DNA of 64,000 nt from Mediterraneibacter butyricigenes. Its GTDB lineage: Bacteria > Bacillota > Clostridia > Lachnospirales > Lachnospiraceae. Shown here piece by piece: positions 1 through 7,429 of this stretch. Positions within the stretch are counted from its first letter, which is position 1; every line of letters starts with the position of its first letter. The stretch spans positions 682,001 to 746,000 of the forward strand of contig NZ_BHGK01000001.1 in the NCBI RefSeq assembly GCF_003574295.1. The letters are read 5' to 3'. Both the position numbers and the translations under genes were made by a program. Below the pieces are notes generated by a model. That model was given only the letters and a program-made list of their open reading frames with translations. It ran no database searches and was not told where the DNA came from.

Positions 1-1571
1 GATACACTCATGATCGGCAGCACAAGATCTACAGACCAACTGTGCCAACCGGTCAGCGCATCCCATATAAAACAGATAATAGTACCGATAAAAAGCTGCC
101 ACATCGCATTTTTCAGCAGGTTATAGCGTTTAAAAAATCCAATCGATGAGGTAATCCACATTGTCACAACGCCTCCGGCTGTAAATAAGGTCCAGCGAAC
201 TCTCGGATGGGAATTACACTCCGCAACAAGCATTGCCGCAACAATTGCAATACACAGAAAGCTATAAATTTTATAGACTTTCATTTCCTGTTCGCTTGGC
301 TCATCTGTCTTTGGGAATTCAGGTTTTACTTTTTCAGATGCAATTCCCTGTTCTTTTAACAAGCGATAAAAGTTACGTTCAATATTCACTGTATCGTATC
401 TGGATGTAAATGCAAATGATAATTTATCCTGAAAAGAACACAAACACAATTCAAACTTAGGAGTGTTTGTGTACACACCAAATCGTTCGATATAAGGCAC
501 ATAACTCGCATGCATTTTAACCGCACTCATATTAGAGAAGATTGCTGTCGTGTTCTTCTCTGAATATTTTGCCCCGGTCTGAATACATAGATTTTTCAAT
601 TCCAAAGGTGCAAGCCTCAGAATCGGATGCAGTTCCAAGGCAAGCAACTCGCTGATATGCGCTGACATCTTTTCTTTTGTCAGTTCTGTCTCAAAAAATT
701 CTTTCGTATATTTCAGTATTGCCTCAAAACTTTGATCTTGTGTAGTAAAATTATATCCCGGCTCAATCCAATGAAAGAAATTCAGCATCGATAAAGACGG
801 GAAAAACTTTCTTAAATTAACCGGAACCATTAACACGACCGGCTTTTTCTTTTGCATCTTAGACATTTCTTCATTTATTGCCATCATAAATAAGGCTGTC
901 AAAAAGATTGTCATAGATACGCCGAGTTCCCTGCTCCGATTCAATACTGCCTGAACTGAAACAACAGATTCATGGACGTGCAGATGATTTCCATCTTTCT
1001 TTTTTCTCCGTATCTGGAAAGCATGTAGTTTTCTTTTTTTCGGTCGTTTCTGATCTTTTGAATAATATTTCAAAAAACTATCAGCTTCTTGATCTTGTAC
1101 CGTCATATCTTCTGGTAACAAAGAAACTGGTTCTAATCCATTTTCTTTGTGAATAAGATAGAGATAATTTTTTACCAGTTCTTTTAAAAATTCTGTCGCT
1201 CCTGTGCCATCTGTCAATACATGGAATGCTTCGAAGTTGATTCGTTTTTTATAATAGGTTACTTCAAAAAGCAGTGTCTTCTTATCTTTTATGTAGAGTC
1301 TACTACAAGGCTCTTTGTACTCTTCCTTTACAATCGGTTGTAAATTACATGGCTCAAGATAATGCCAGAATAACCCTTTGCGAAGCACCATCAAAAACGT
1401 AGGAAATATTTCTATTGTCTGATTCAATGCTTCCTGCAAAACATCAGGATTTACTTCTTCTTTCAATTCGCAGTAAAAGCGAAACACTCTCGTATCTTTT
1501 TTATTACTGGCAGCAGAATATAATTTTGCTGCATTATCTAGTTTTCTCCAACGTGCTTTTTTCTTACTCAC
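1..1571 (-). CDS. Condensation/alcohol acetyltransferase-like protein with membrane C-terminus (partial)
   Basis: Continuous reading frame that runs off the left edge, so the C-terminus is missing. It starts at a GTG whose last two bases overlap the TGA stop of the upstream hydrolase (GTGA), which implies translational coupling. About residues 1-400 resemble the condensation/alcohol O-acetyltransferase fold: an HxxxDG-type motif (HVLTDG) is visible near residue 118. The last ~100 visible residues form several hydrophobic segments, so the end is probably membrane-embedded. Pairing with an alpha/beta hydrolase suggests acyl transfer and ester hydrolysis on a shared substrate, perhaps a lipid or polyketide-like ester; this is inference. 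The acyltransferase-like fold is moderately sure and the substrate is unknown. Confidence 0.6.
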   Translation of the reverse strand, partial: MSKKKARWRKLDNAAKLYSAASNKKDTRVFRFYCELKEEVNPDVLQEALNQTIEIFPTFLMVLRKGLFWHYLEPCNLQPIVKEEYKEPCSRLYIKDKKTLLFEVTYYKKRINFEAFHVLTDGTGATEFLKELVKNYLYLIHKENGLEPVSLLPEDMTVQDQEADSFLKYYSKDQKRPKKRKLHAFQIRRKKKDGNHLHVHESVVSVQAVLNRSRELGVSMTIFLTALFMMAINEEMSKMQKKKPVVLMVPVNLRKFFPSLSMLNFFHWIEPGYNFTTQDQSFEAILKYTKEFFETELTKEKMSAHISELLALELHPILRLAPLELKNLCIQTGAKYSEKNTTAIFSNMSAVKMHASYVPYIERFGVYTNTPKFELCLCSFQDKLSFAFTSRYDTVNIERNFYRLLKEQGIASEKVKPEFPKTDEPSEQEMKVYKIYSFLCIAIVAAMLVAECNSHPRVRWTLFTAGGVVTMWITSSIGFFKRYNLLKNAMWQLFIGTIICFIWDALTGWHSWSVDLVLPIMSV

Positions 1572-2518
1572 GGTGTTTCCTCTTTCAGAAATTCATTGAT
1601 ATAGATGAAACTTTCCTGTACATGTAACTGCTTGATCCCCAACGCAAAATATCCATGTAATGCTTCTTTGATCCGATGTATCTCCACATAATTTCCAGCC
1701 TCTTTTAAGCGCTTCCCATACGCTTCCCCTTCATCTCGAAGTGGATCAAATTCACATGTAAGAATCAATGTATCAGGTTGATTCGCTAAATCTTCTGCTA
1801 TGTATGGTGCAAAATATGGATTCTTCTTATCCTCTTCATTTCTCGCATAAAGATCAATATAATCCTGCATCTTCCCAGCTGTCAAAAGATAGTCTGTTCC
1901 ATTTTCCTTAACAGATGGAAATGGTGAATTTTCTGTATAATCATTATAGGTAGCCGGATAGATCAATATCTGTCTTTTTGGCATAAATTCTCCACGATCT
2001 CTAGCCATCAAAGATAATGCTGCACAAAGATTCCCTCCGGCACTATCTCCGATCAACGTAATATTTTCAGGTTTTATGTTGAGCATAAAATCTCCGGAAT
2101 ATAATGTTTTCGCAACGGCATAACAGTCTTCCAGACCTGCCGGGAATTTATCTTCCGGTGCCAGTCGGTATTCAACTGCAACTACATATTGTCCGGTTGC
2201 ATTAGCAAGCCGAGCACAAATTCTTTCATAATTATCGATACTCTCTGTAACCCAGCCGCCGCCATGTATAAACAAAAGCAACTTTTTATCTTGAATATTA
2301 TGTTTCTTTTCTTCACTCTCACGAAAACTTTTTTCAGTTGGAAAGAAAATACGAATCGGAACGGCATGACTCCCGTTATATATTTTCTCATCTATTTTTT
2401 TATAAAAAATCTTCATCGGATCCAATCGTTTTAAATCCGCCATATGTCGAAATGCTTCTACTTCCACACCATCAAAAGACAGAGCTTTCAAAATCTTCTT
2501 CGCTGTCTGATTGATCAA
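1568..2518 (-). CDS. Alpha/beta hydrolase, hormone-sensitive-lipase-like esterase
   Basis: 316-residue esterase or lipase of the HSL family. The oxyanion-hole motif HGGGW is near residue 85 and the nucleophile elbow GDSAGG near residue 158, followed by a C-terminal Asp (CEFDPLRDEG) and His (LHGYF), which complete a Ser-Asp-His triad. No signal peptide is visible, so it is probably cytosolic. The start is a TTG placed about 9 bases after an AAGGAG site. The stop overlaps the GTG start of the acyltransferase-like gene downstream, so the two form an operon. A TATAAT box lies near 2572-2577 upstream with a weak -35. Substrate is probably a short-chain ester; the specific one cannot be read from the sequence. 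Confidence 0.85.
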   Translation of the reverse strand: MINQTAKKILKALSFDGVEVEAFRHMADLKRLDPMKIFYKKIDEKIYNGSHAVPIRIFFPTEKSFRESEEKKHNIQDKKLLLFIHGGGWVTESIDNYERICARLANATGQYVVAVEYRLAPEDKFPAGLEDCYAVAKTLYSGDFMLNIKPENITLIGDSAGGNLCAALSLMARDRGEFMPKRQILIYPATYNDYTENSPFPSVKENGTDYLLTAGKMQDYIDLYARNEEDKKNPYFAPYIAEDLANQPDTLILTCEFDPLRDEGEAYGKRLKEAGNYVEIHRIKEALHGYFALGIKQLHVQESFIYINEFLKEETP

Positions 2519-2714
2519 TACTATGTTCTCCTTATATCCGTTCTTATGTCTGTAAAAAACTACATGTCCATTATATCATAAAGTACTTATTAAAGTGAAT
2601 TGAATATTGTAGGATTACAATACACCGGATATTAATACATGTTTCTCAAGTTATCATGGCGTCTACGTTTCACTCCGTTCAGGGCCGAACAAGCGCCACC
2701 TGCACTTAGCACAT

Positions 2715-2743
2715 CCAAAGTCTTATGCAAGCTCAGACTTTGG
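2715..2743 (-). repeat. Dispersed hairpin repeat, copy A
   Basis: Perfect 9-bp inverted repeat (CCAAAGTCT / AGACTTTGG) with an 11-base loop containing CAAGCT. It lies just past the terminator of the ABC-2 permease gene. A second copy at 12112-12140 has the same loop core, and a compensating G-C to A-T change in the stem. See the finding on this pair. Confidence 0.65.
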
Positions 2744-2756
2744 CTTGTCGCTCGCG

Positions 2757-2792
2757 AAAAAAAGAGGATCTCACCACTTCGGTAAAATCCTC
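2757..2792 (-). terminator. Rho-independent terminator after the ABC-2 permease
   Basis: Read on the minus strand: GAGGAT...ATCCTC stem with inner TACC/GGT pairing, followed by seven T. It ends the GntR-ATPase-permease operon. Confidence 0.75.
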
Positions 2793-2809
2793 ACACTTTT
2801 CCTCTCGAT

Positions 2810-3457
2810 TTAATACTCTTTTTGCTCCATGATTCTCCTGCTGATTCCATAGGAAATCACCAACACCAAACCACTGAGCAGAAATCCCCCGAGCACCAAA
2901 GCCTCTGGCTTCCATTGATTTAGAAAGTTTGTCATTAGTTTTACGTTTTCCTCCCCGATCCATTTCAAAACAAAATAAAGCAGAAATGCGCTGCCACCAT
3001 AAACCATGAGGATTGCAATTCTTCCCTTTTCCGCTCCGAATTTCAACTGTATCGGCACCATAATCGCAATCACACACCAGACAATCGGTACAAAGATCAG
3101 AACCGTCAGAAGCTCTTCCCCAAGCAGGATCTGCTCTCCATGAATTCCTTTTACAATCAGATATATGATTCCGGATAATACTACGGAAAATATTACACCT
3201 ACTGTGCAAAATCCATACTTTTCTTTTACATAAGTTTTTGGCGTAACCGGCAGCGTCATCAGGAACTCAAATCCCTGATCCATTTCGTCATAGGAAATCG
3301 TAGACGTCAGCAAAATAGAAAATGTAAAAGATAAGTATCCTAACACAAATGTCCCGTTCTGCGTCAATCCCAGAAATCCTGCCATCATAAGAAACAAAAC
3401 CAACGTCTGTCTGTTCTGACAGAGCAGTCGAAAATCTTTTTCAAACAGTCCACGCAT
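2810..3457 (-). CDS. ABC-2 type transporter permease
   Basis: 215-residue membrane protein with about six hydrophobic segments, starting MRGLFEKDFRLL as is usual for ABC-2 permeases that partner YtrB/BcrA-like ATPases. Its ATG shares one base with the stop of the ATPase gene (TAATG), so the two are co-translated. Together with the upstream ATPase and GntR regulator it forms a typical YtrA-type module, which in other Firmicutes responds to cell-envelope stress or peptide antibiotics. The substrate is unknown. A terminator follows at 2757-2792. Confidence 0.85.
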   Translation of the reverse strand: MRGLFEKDFRLLCQNRQTLVLFLMMAGFLGLTQNGTFVLGYLSFTFSILLTSTISYDEMDQGFEFLMTLPVTPKTYVKEKYGFCTVGVIFSVVLSGIIYLIVKGIHGEQILLGEELLTVLIFVPIVWCVIAIMVPIQLKFGAEKGRIAILMVYGGSAFLLYFVLKWIGEENVKLMTNFLNQWKPEALVLGGFLLSGLVLVISYGISRRIMEQKEY

Positions 3458-4305
3458 TAGTGATACCCTCCCGTCATCATTAAAATCAACTCATCAATTC
3501 CACCTTGTTCCACAACAATTCCCGGATAATTTTCCTGATAATATTGTTTATCTTTCGTAAAACAGGCATATCCATAAGGCTCTTTCTGACATTTGATCAG
3601 ATACTCCTGATCCAGTGTTCCAAACTGTTCTTCACTGACTTTCAGGATTCCGTAATGATCTAGGATCTGATCCGTCTCTTCATTCAGAAGAATCTTCCCG
3701 TCATGAATCAGATAAATATCATCACACAAAGTTTCCAGATCTGAAGAAATATGAGAAGTGATCAGAAGCGTTCGCGTCTCATCCTCCGCCATATACTCCC
3801 GCAGTAAATCCAGGACCTCCTGTCTGGCTTCCACATCCATTCCTGCGGTAGGTTCGTCTAATACCAATAACCTGGCTCCATGAGTTAGCGCAATCAATAC
3901 CCGCAATTTTGCTTTCATTCCTGTGGAAAATTCTTTCAGTTTCTTCTGATATGGGATCCGAAATTCTCTGCATTTTCTCTGGAAAAGTTCCGCATTAAAT
4001 TTCGGATACATTTTCCCGAGAATCTTCTCAATATCCTGAACCGTCAATTGTACACTGAAACCCGCTTCTGCCAGTGATACTCCTATTTTCTGCTTGTCAG
4101 ACGGTGTCAACTTCTCCGCCGGAATTCCAAAGACCTGAACTTTTCCCGCTTCCGGTCGGATCAGCCCAAGAATCAACTTGATTGCCGTACTCTTGCCTGC
4201 CCCGTTCTTCCCCACAAATCCGGTGATCCGTCCCTGTGGAATCTCCATAGATACCTGAAACTGAAACGTTCCGTATGTTTTCTGTACCTGCTCCATCCTG
4301 ATCAT
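3457..4305 (-). CDS. ABC transporter ATP-binding protein (YtrB/BcrA-like)
   Basis: About 282 residues. Walker A GKNGAGKST near residue 34, a signature region FSTGMKAKL, and Walker B LLVLDEPTAGMD. The ABC domain is followed by a ~70-residue C-terminal extension. An ATG at 4311 is in frame but sits directly on the AGGGAG site; the ATG at 4305 has normal spacing and is chosen. It energises the permease encoded immediately downstream. The preceding gene is the GntR regulator, 91 bases upstream. Exporter class is inferred from the ABC-2 partner and the regulator type. Confidence 0.88.
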   Translation of the reverse strand: MIRMEQVQKTYGTFQFQVSMEIPQGRITGFVGKNGAGKSTAIKLILGLIRPEAGKVQVFGIPAEKLTPSDKQKIGVSLAEAGFSVQLTVQDIEKILGKMYPKFNAELFQRKCREFRIPYQKKLKEFSTGMKAKLRVLIALTHGARLLVLDEPTAGMDVEARQEVLDLLREYMAEDETRTLLITSHISSDLETLCDDIYLIHDGKILLNEETDQILDHYGILKVSEEQFGTLDQEYLIKCQKEPYGYACFTKDKQYYQENYPGIVVEQGGIDELILMMTGGYH

Positions 4306-4396
4306 ATACATTCTCCCTGAATTTTTTCTTCCATTCCTTCCAAATATAGTTCTTTCTACTTTCCTATCCGAATGATTCTTTCTGAATATCCCTTTT

Positions 4397-4771
4397 TCAG
4401 CTTTCTTCCAGCAAAAGTTTTACAACTTCCAGGATTTCCTCCTTACTCATGCCGATATTTTCCGCGCGGTCGATGGCTTTCTCAAATTCCTCTTCCACTG
4501 CTTTTCTTCTCGCCTCCACGGCAACCTGTTGATCCGTTGCGGTCACAAAAGTTCCTTTTCCGTGAACTGTTGTAACGAATCCTTCTTCTTCCAGCCTGTC
4601 ATAGGCTTTTTTCACTGTCAGGGAACTGATCCGAAGCTCTGCAGACAGCTTTCTGACCGAAGGAAGGACTTCTCCTTCTGACAGTCTCGACTGTAAGATC
4701 TCTGTTTTGATCTGTTCCACCAACTGTTCATAAATCGGTACCATGGAGGAATGGTTTAAAATAATATGCAT
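4397..4771 (-). CDS. GntR-family regulator, YtrA subfamily
   Basis: 124-residue short GntR protein: an N-terminal winged helix (PIYEQLVEQIK, LPSVRKLSAELRISSLTVKKAYDRLEEEGFV, GKGTFV) and a short helical C-terminus without a ligand domain, the YtrA arrangement. The frame is open to 4795, but an AAGGAG site lies inside that extension and points to the ATG at 4771. First gene of the operon with the ABC-2 transporter. It probably represses its own operon through the large inverted repeat at 4839-4891, which covers the promoter. The inducer is unknown. Confidence 0.9.
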   Translation of the reverse strand: MHIILNHSSMVPIYEQLVEQIKTEILQSRLSEGEVLPSVRKLSAELRISSLTVKKAYDRLEEEGFVTTVHGKGTFVTATDQQVAVEARRKAVEEEFEKAIDRAENIGMSKEEILEVVKLLLEES

Positions 4772-4838
4772 ATTCAACTTCTCCTTTATCCTCAACCTTG
4801 TTCAAATTCTCTCAAAGGAATTCGGATATCTGTCAACA

Positions 4839-4891
4839 ATAAACAGTATATAACAGTTAACATCCGTTGTCAACTGTTATATACTGTTTAT
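4839..4891 (-). promoter_or_regulatory. GntR-operon promoter inside a perfect 20-bp inverted repeat
   Basis: Arms at 4839-4858 and 4872-4891 are exact reverse complements (core AACAGTATATAACAGTT) with a 13-base spacer. On the minus strand a consensus promoter lies within: TTGACA at 4873-4868, 17-base spacer, TATACT at 4850-4845. One arm covers the -10 and the other abuts the -35, as expected for an autorepressor operator. Confidence 0.85.
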
Positions 4892-4918
4892 CCAAAAAAT
4901 CTATCTTCTGTTTCAGCC

Positions 4919-6300
4919 CTATACTTTTAAACTGATTTTCTTCTTTTCTTCTTTATAGAAGGACGCATGCCAGGTCGTCTTTTCAATGCATTTGTCAAAC
5001 AGCATTAAAAGTGTCGGCAATACGAAAATAACCAGAATGAAGGAAATCGTCGCCCCGCGACCTACTAAAGTTCCCAACTGGCTTAATACCAGATTAGTTG
5101 AAACAATTCCCAGAATGGTTCCCGCAATCGTCAGAATTGAAGCAGACGTAAAAATGGAGATCGTACAGTCTTTGACCGTTTCCCAGGCTGCCTGTTTTCT
5201 GGAAGATTGTTTTCGTTTTCCGAGATACCTGTCTGTAAACAGGATCGCGTTCATATCCCGTCCCATCTGAGTTGCTTCACTGCTGTATACCTGACTGCTT
5301 CCATAATAGAAGCTGTTATTGTTCTGCACCCAGATACACGGAATCAGAATAAGAACAAATACCGTTAACACCGGAACCCGTACTTTTAAAACCGCTGTAC
5401 TGAACTTCTCAAATTTCGGAACAAAAGAACGATGCTGTGTCTTATCAATCAGTTTATAAGAAATCATGGTCAGTGCCGGAAGGAAACACAGTACGGAAAA
5501 CAGGCTGAGGACAATTGCCTTTGCCATCACCCATCCCATATCCGGACCGATCCGAAACCGCATCAGAATCAATGCCGCAAATCCACTGACTGTCGTCAAT
5601 CCACTGGAAAGTACACTTCCCACTGACTGTTTGACCGCATCCACCATGGCATCCTGCACCTTTTCTCCTGCCTGTCGATTCTCGACAAACCGATGTAAAA
5701 TGAAGATGGCATAGTCCATGGATACCGCCAACTGTAAGATTCCGCCTGCTGCATTTGTTACAAAGGAAATGGTTTCCAAACATCAGATTGGTTCCCCGAT
5801 TCAACATAATTGCCAATCCAATGGTAATCAGGAACAGAACCGGTTCAAACCAGGAGGTGGTCGTAAGAATCAGGATTAGGAACACTAGCGGCAACACAAA
5901 CAGCATGATTTTTGCTATCTCATTGGAAGTCTGTACCGGAGCCAGTGCATCATTCACTGCAGTTCCATCCATACAGTTATCGTCCCCGATGATGTCACGA
6001 ATCTCATCAATCACTTTTTTCCCATTAGTCTCATCTATGGTAATCTGATATAACGCATTTCCATCCTTATACCAGGTGTCTACCGTATCCTGATCCATCA
6101 TTTCCAACGGAACCGACACACTTATCTTATCATCCAGCCAGGTCACTTCTTCCACACCATCGACCTGTTCAATCTGTTTCTTATAGTCCAACGCCTCTGC
6201 TATGGATACATCATAGAGCATCACACGAAGATTCGGAACTTCCTGATCGTATTCTTCATACATCGTGTCCAGAGCCTTCGTGAAATCCTGATGGCACACC
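4919..6300 (-). pseudogene. Decayed MMPL/RND-family transporter
   Basis: Two overlapping frames together match an MMPL-type membrane transporter but are broken in three ways. The N-terminus is missing: homology-like sequence begins abruptly at DFTKALDTMYEEYD near 6290. The frame is broken at 5773-5775, where one extra base in a short T run (minus strand GGAAACC) separates ...LNRGTNLMFG from TISFVTNAAG. The middle also appears deleted in frame: ...TQMGRDMN runs straight into AILFTDRYL, which in intact relatives are far apart, on either side of the second extracytoplasmic loop. Intact MMPL proteins of this type are roughly 700 residues. A TetR fragment abuts head-to-head at the 5-prime end. A single sequencing error could explain the frameshift but not the missing parts. 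Confidence 0.8.
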
Positions 6301-6644
6301 CTGCCCGTGAGATCAACGACAATCCGCTGGTGATCCTGGAAGTTCTTTATGATTATGTTTCCGAACACACTGCCTGGATTTCCCTGCTTCTTGGTGAAAA
6401 CGGAACTCTTTCCTTTATAAACAGCTTAAATGACGTTGTCCGCTCCTGTTGCATTGATCACTGGATGGAAATCTTCACAAAAAAAGAAGCAAAAACTTAT
6501 GACTATTTTTGCTCCTTTATCGTGTCCGGCTGTGTTGCCCTGGTCAATGACTGGTTGAATTCCGGCATGAAAGAATCTGCGGAAGAAATGGCAATTCTCT
6601 CTCGTGATATTATCCGCGACGGAATCCGGGTACTTTCCGCCTGA
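6291..6644 (+). pseudogene. TetR-family regulator fragment (C-terminal domain only)
   Basis: Open frame of 117 codons that reads like the C-terminal ligand domain of a DhaS-type TetR regulator (NPLVILEVLYDYV, ILLGENG-like LLLGENG, FIVSGCVALVNDWLN). The helix-turn-helix that should precede it is absent. Instead the frame begins inside sequence that, on the other strand, is the truncated start of the MMPL gene. Most likely the remnant of the transporter's divergent regulator. It has no plausible ribosome binding site, so it is probably not expressed as a functional repressor. Confidence 0.75.
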
Positions 6645-6718
6645 ATGAACCGCAACCACATACCGGCACTTTCTGCCTGATTTAACTGTGATAATATCCG
6701 GGTGTTTTCCGCCTGAAT
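6624..6718. repeat. Three imperfect 36-bp tandem repeats
   Basis: Units start at 6624, 6660 and 6696, exactly 36 bases apart, each carrying a version of CCGGGTACTTTCCGCCTGA. The first unit contains the stop codon of the TetR fragment. The sequence before the third unit (GTGATAATATCCG) also resembles the TetR tail (GTGATATTATCCG), so the array probably arose by duplication of that gene end. Confidence 0.6.
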
Positions 6719-6720
6719 TC

Positions 6721-7284
6721 TTACACGAGAACTATCTGGATTGCCACATCCGCAGCCCACATCAGCAGTCCCATCAGGAACAGCAGCCAGAAGATCCATT
6801 TATTATTACAGTATCTGAGAACATAAGCACATTTCGGATGATCCGGGTCATAATATACATCCAACTGCGAATGCAGCGGATACAGTTCTTCCATAGGATT
6901 ATAATACCTTCCTGCCACAGAATTGATGTAATTATACACCCGGAATACCTGTCCTTTTTCTTCATATTCCATCCTGTTTTCCGTCAGTGGACTTCGCCTA
7001 GTATGCGTCACATAGGCCTTATATTTTGGTCCGGTCACCGTATATTCTTCACCGTCCACCGCATAAGACACTACCGGAAGATGAACGCCGCTGTCTTCTC
7101 CTCCGTAATATGCCCGGGTATATCGGATCACCGTTCCTCTGATTCTTGCTGTACACCTTGACTCCTGCACCAGATATTTATAACCAATCAGAAATGCCAA
7201 CACCACCAGTACCAGCCCTCCGATTCCCAGAAGAATTCCAAATACCAACTTTATAATCTCAATATCCGTTATCTGTCCTCTCAC
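6721..7284 (-). CDS. DUF3592-like membrane protein
   Basis: 187 residues with one hydrophobic segment at about 13-35 and another at about 160-183, enclosing a ~120-residue soluble domain rich in beta-type sequence (GTVIRYTR, PVVSYAVDGEEYTV, VYYDPDHP). This layout and the Y-D-P-x-x-P element resemble DUF3592-type proteins of unknown function. The annotated start is GTG with only a weak upstream purine run, so the exact N-terminus is uncertain. It stands alone, downstream of the ABC exporter terminator and next to the decayed TetR/MMPL locus. Confidence 0.65.
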   Translation of the reverse strand: MRGQITDIEIIKLVFGILLGIGGLVLVVLAFLIGYKYLVQESRCTARIRGTVIRYTRAYYGGEDSGVHLPVVSYAVDGEEYTVTGPKYKAYVTHTRRSPLTENRMEYEEKGQVFRVYNYINSVAGRYYNPMEELYPLHSQLDVYYDPDHPKCAYVLRYCNNKWIFWLLFLMGLLMWAADVAIQIVLV

Positions 7285-7324
7285 TTTCTCACATTTTTTT
7301 CATTTTATCATAAATACTTAAAAC

Positions 7325-7397
7325 AAAAAAGTCACAGATCCGATGAAAATTTTTCTGCACATTTCTGTACATTTTCCTCTTTCACCGGATCTGCAAC
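7325..7397 (-). terminator. Long terminator after the ABC exporter operon
   Basis: On the minus strand an 18-bp stem (7380-7397 with 7331-7348; G-U wobbles at three positions) around CAGATCCG/CGGATCTG encloses a ~31-base loop and is followed by six T and a further TTTT. It ends the marR-exporter operon. Confidence 0.7.
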
Positions 7398-7429
7398 TTT
7401 CTTTCATTTATATAGCATGCTAATAAATT

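Noticed and set aside
2733-3209. 158-codon minus-strand frame overlapping the ABC-2 permease
   Set aside because: Out-of-frame shadow of the permease gene, running through its terminator.
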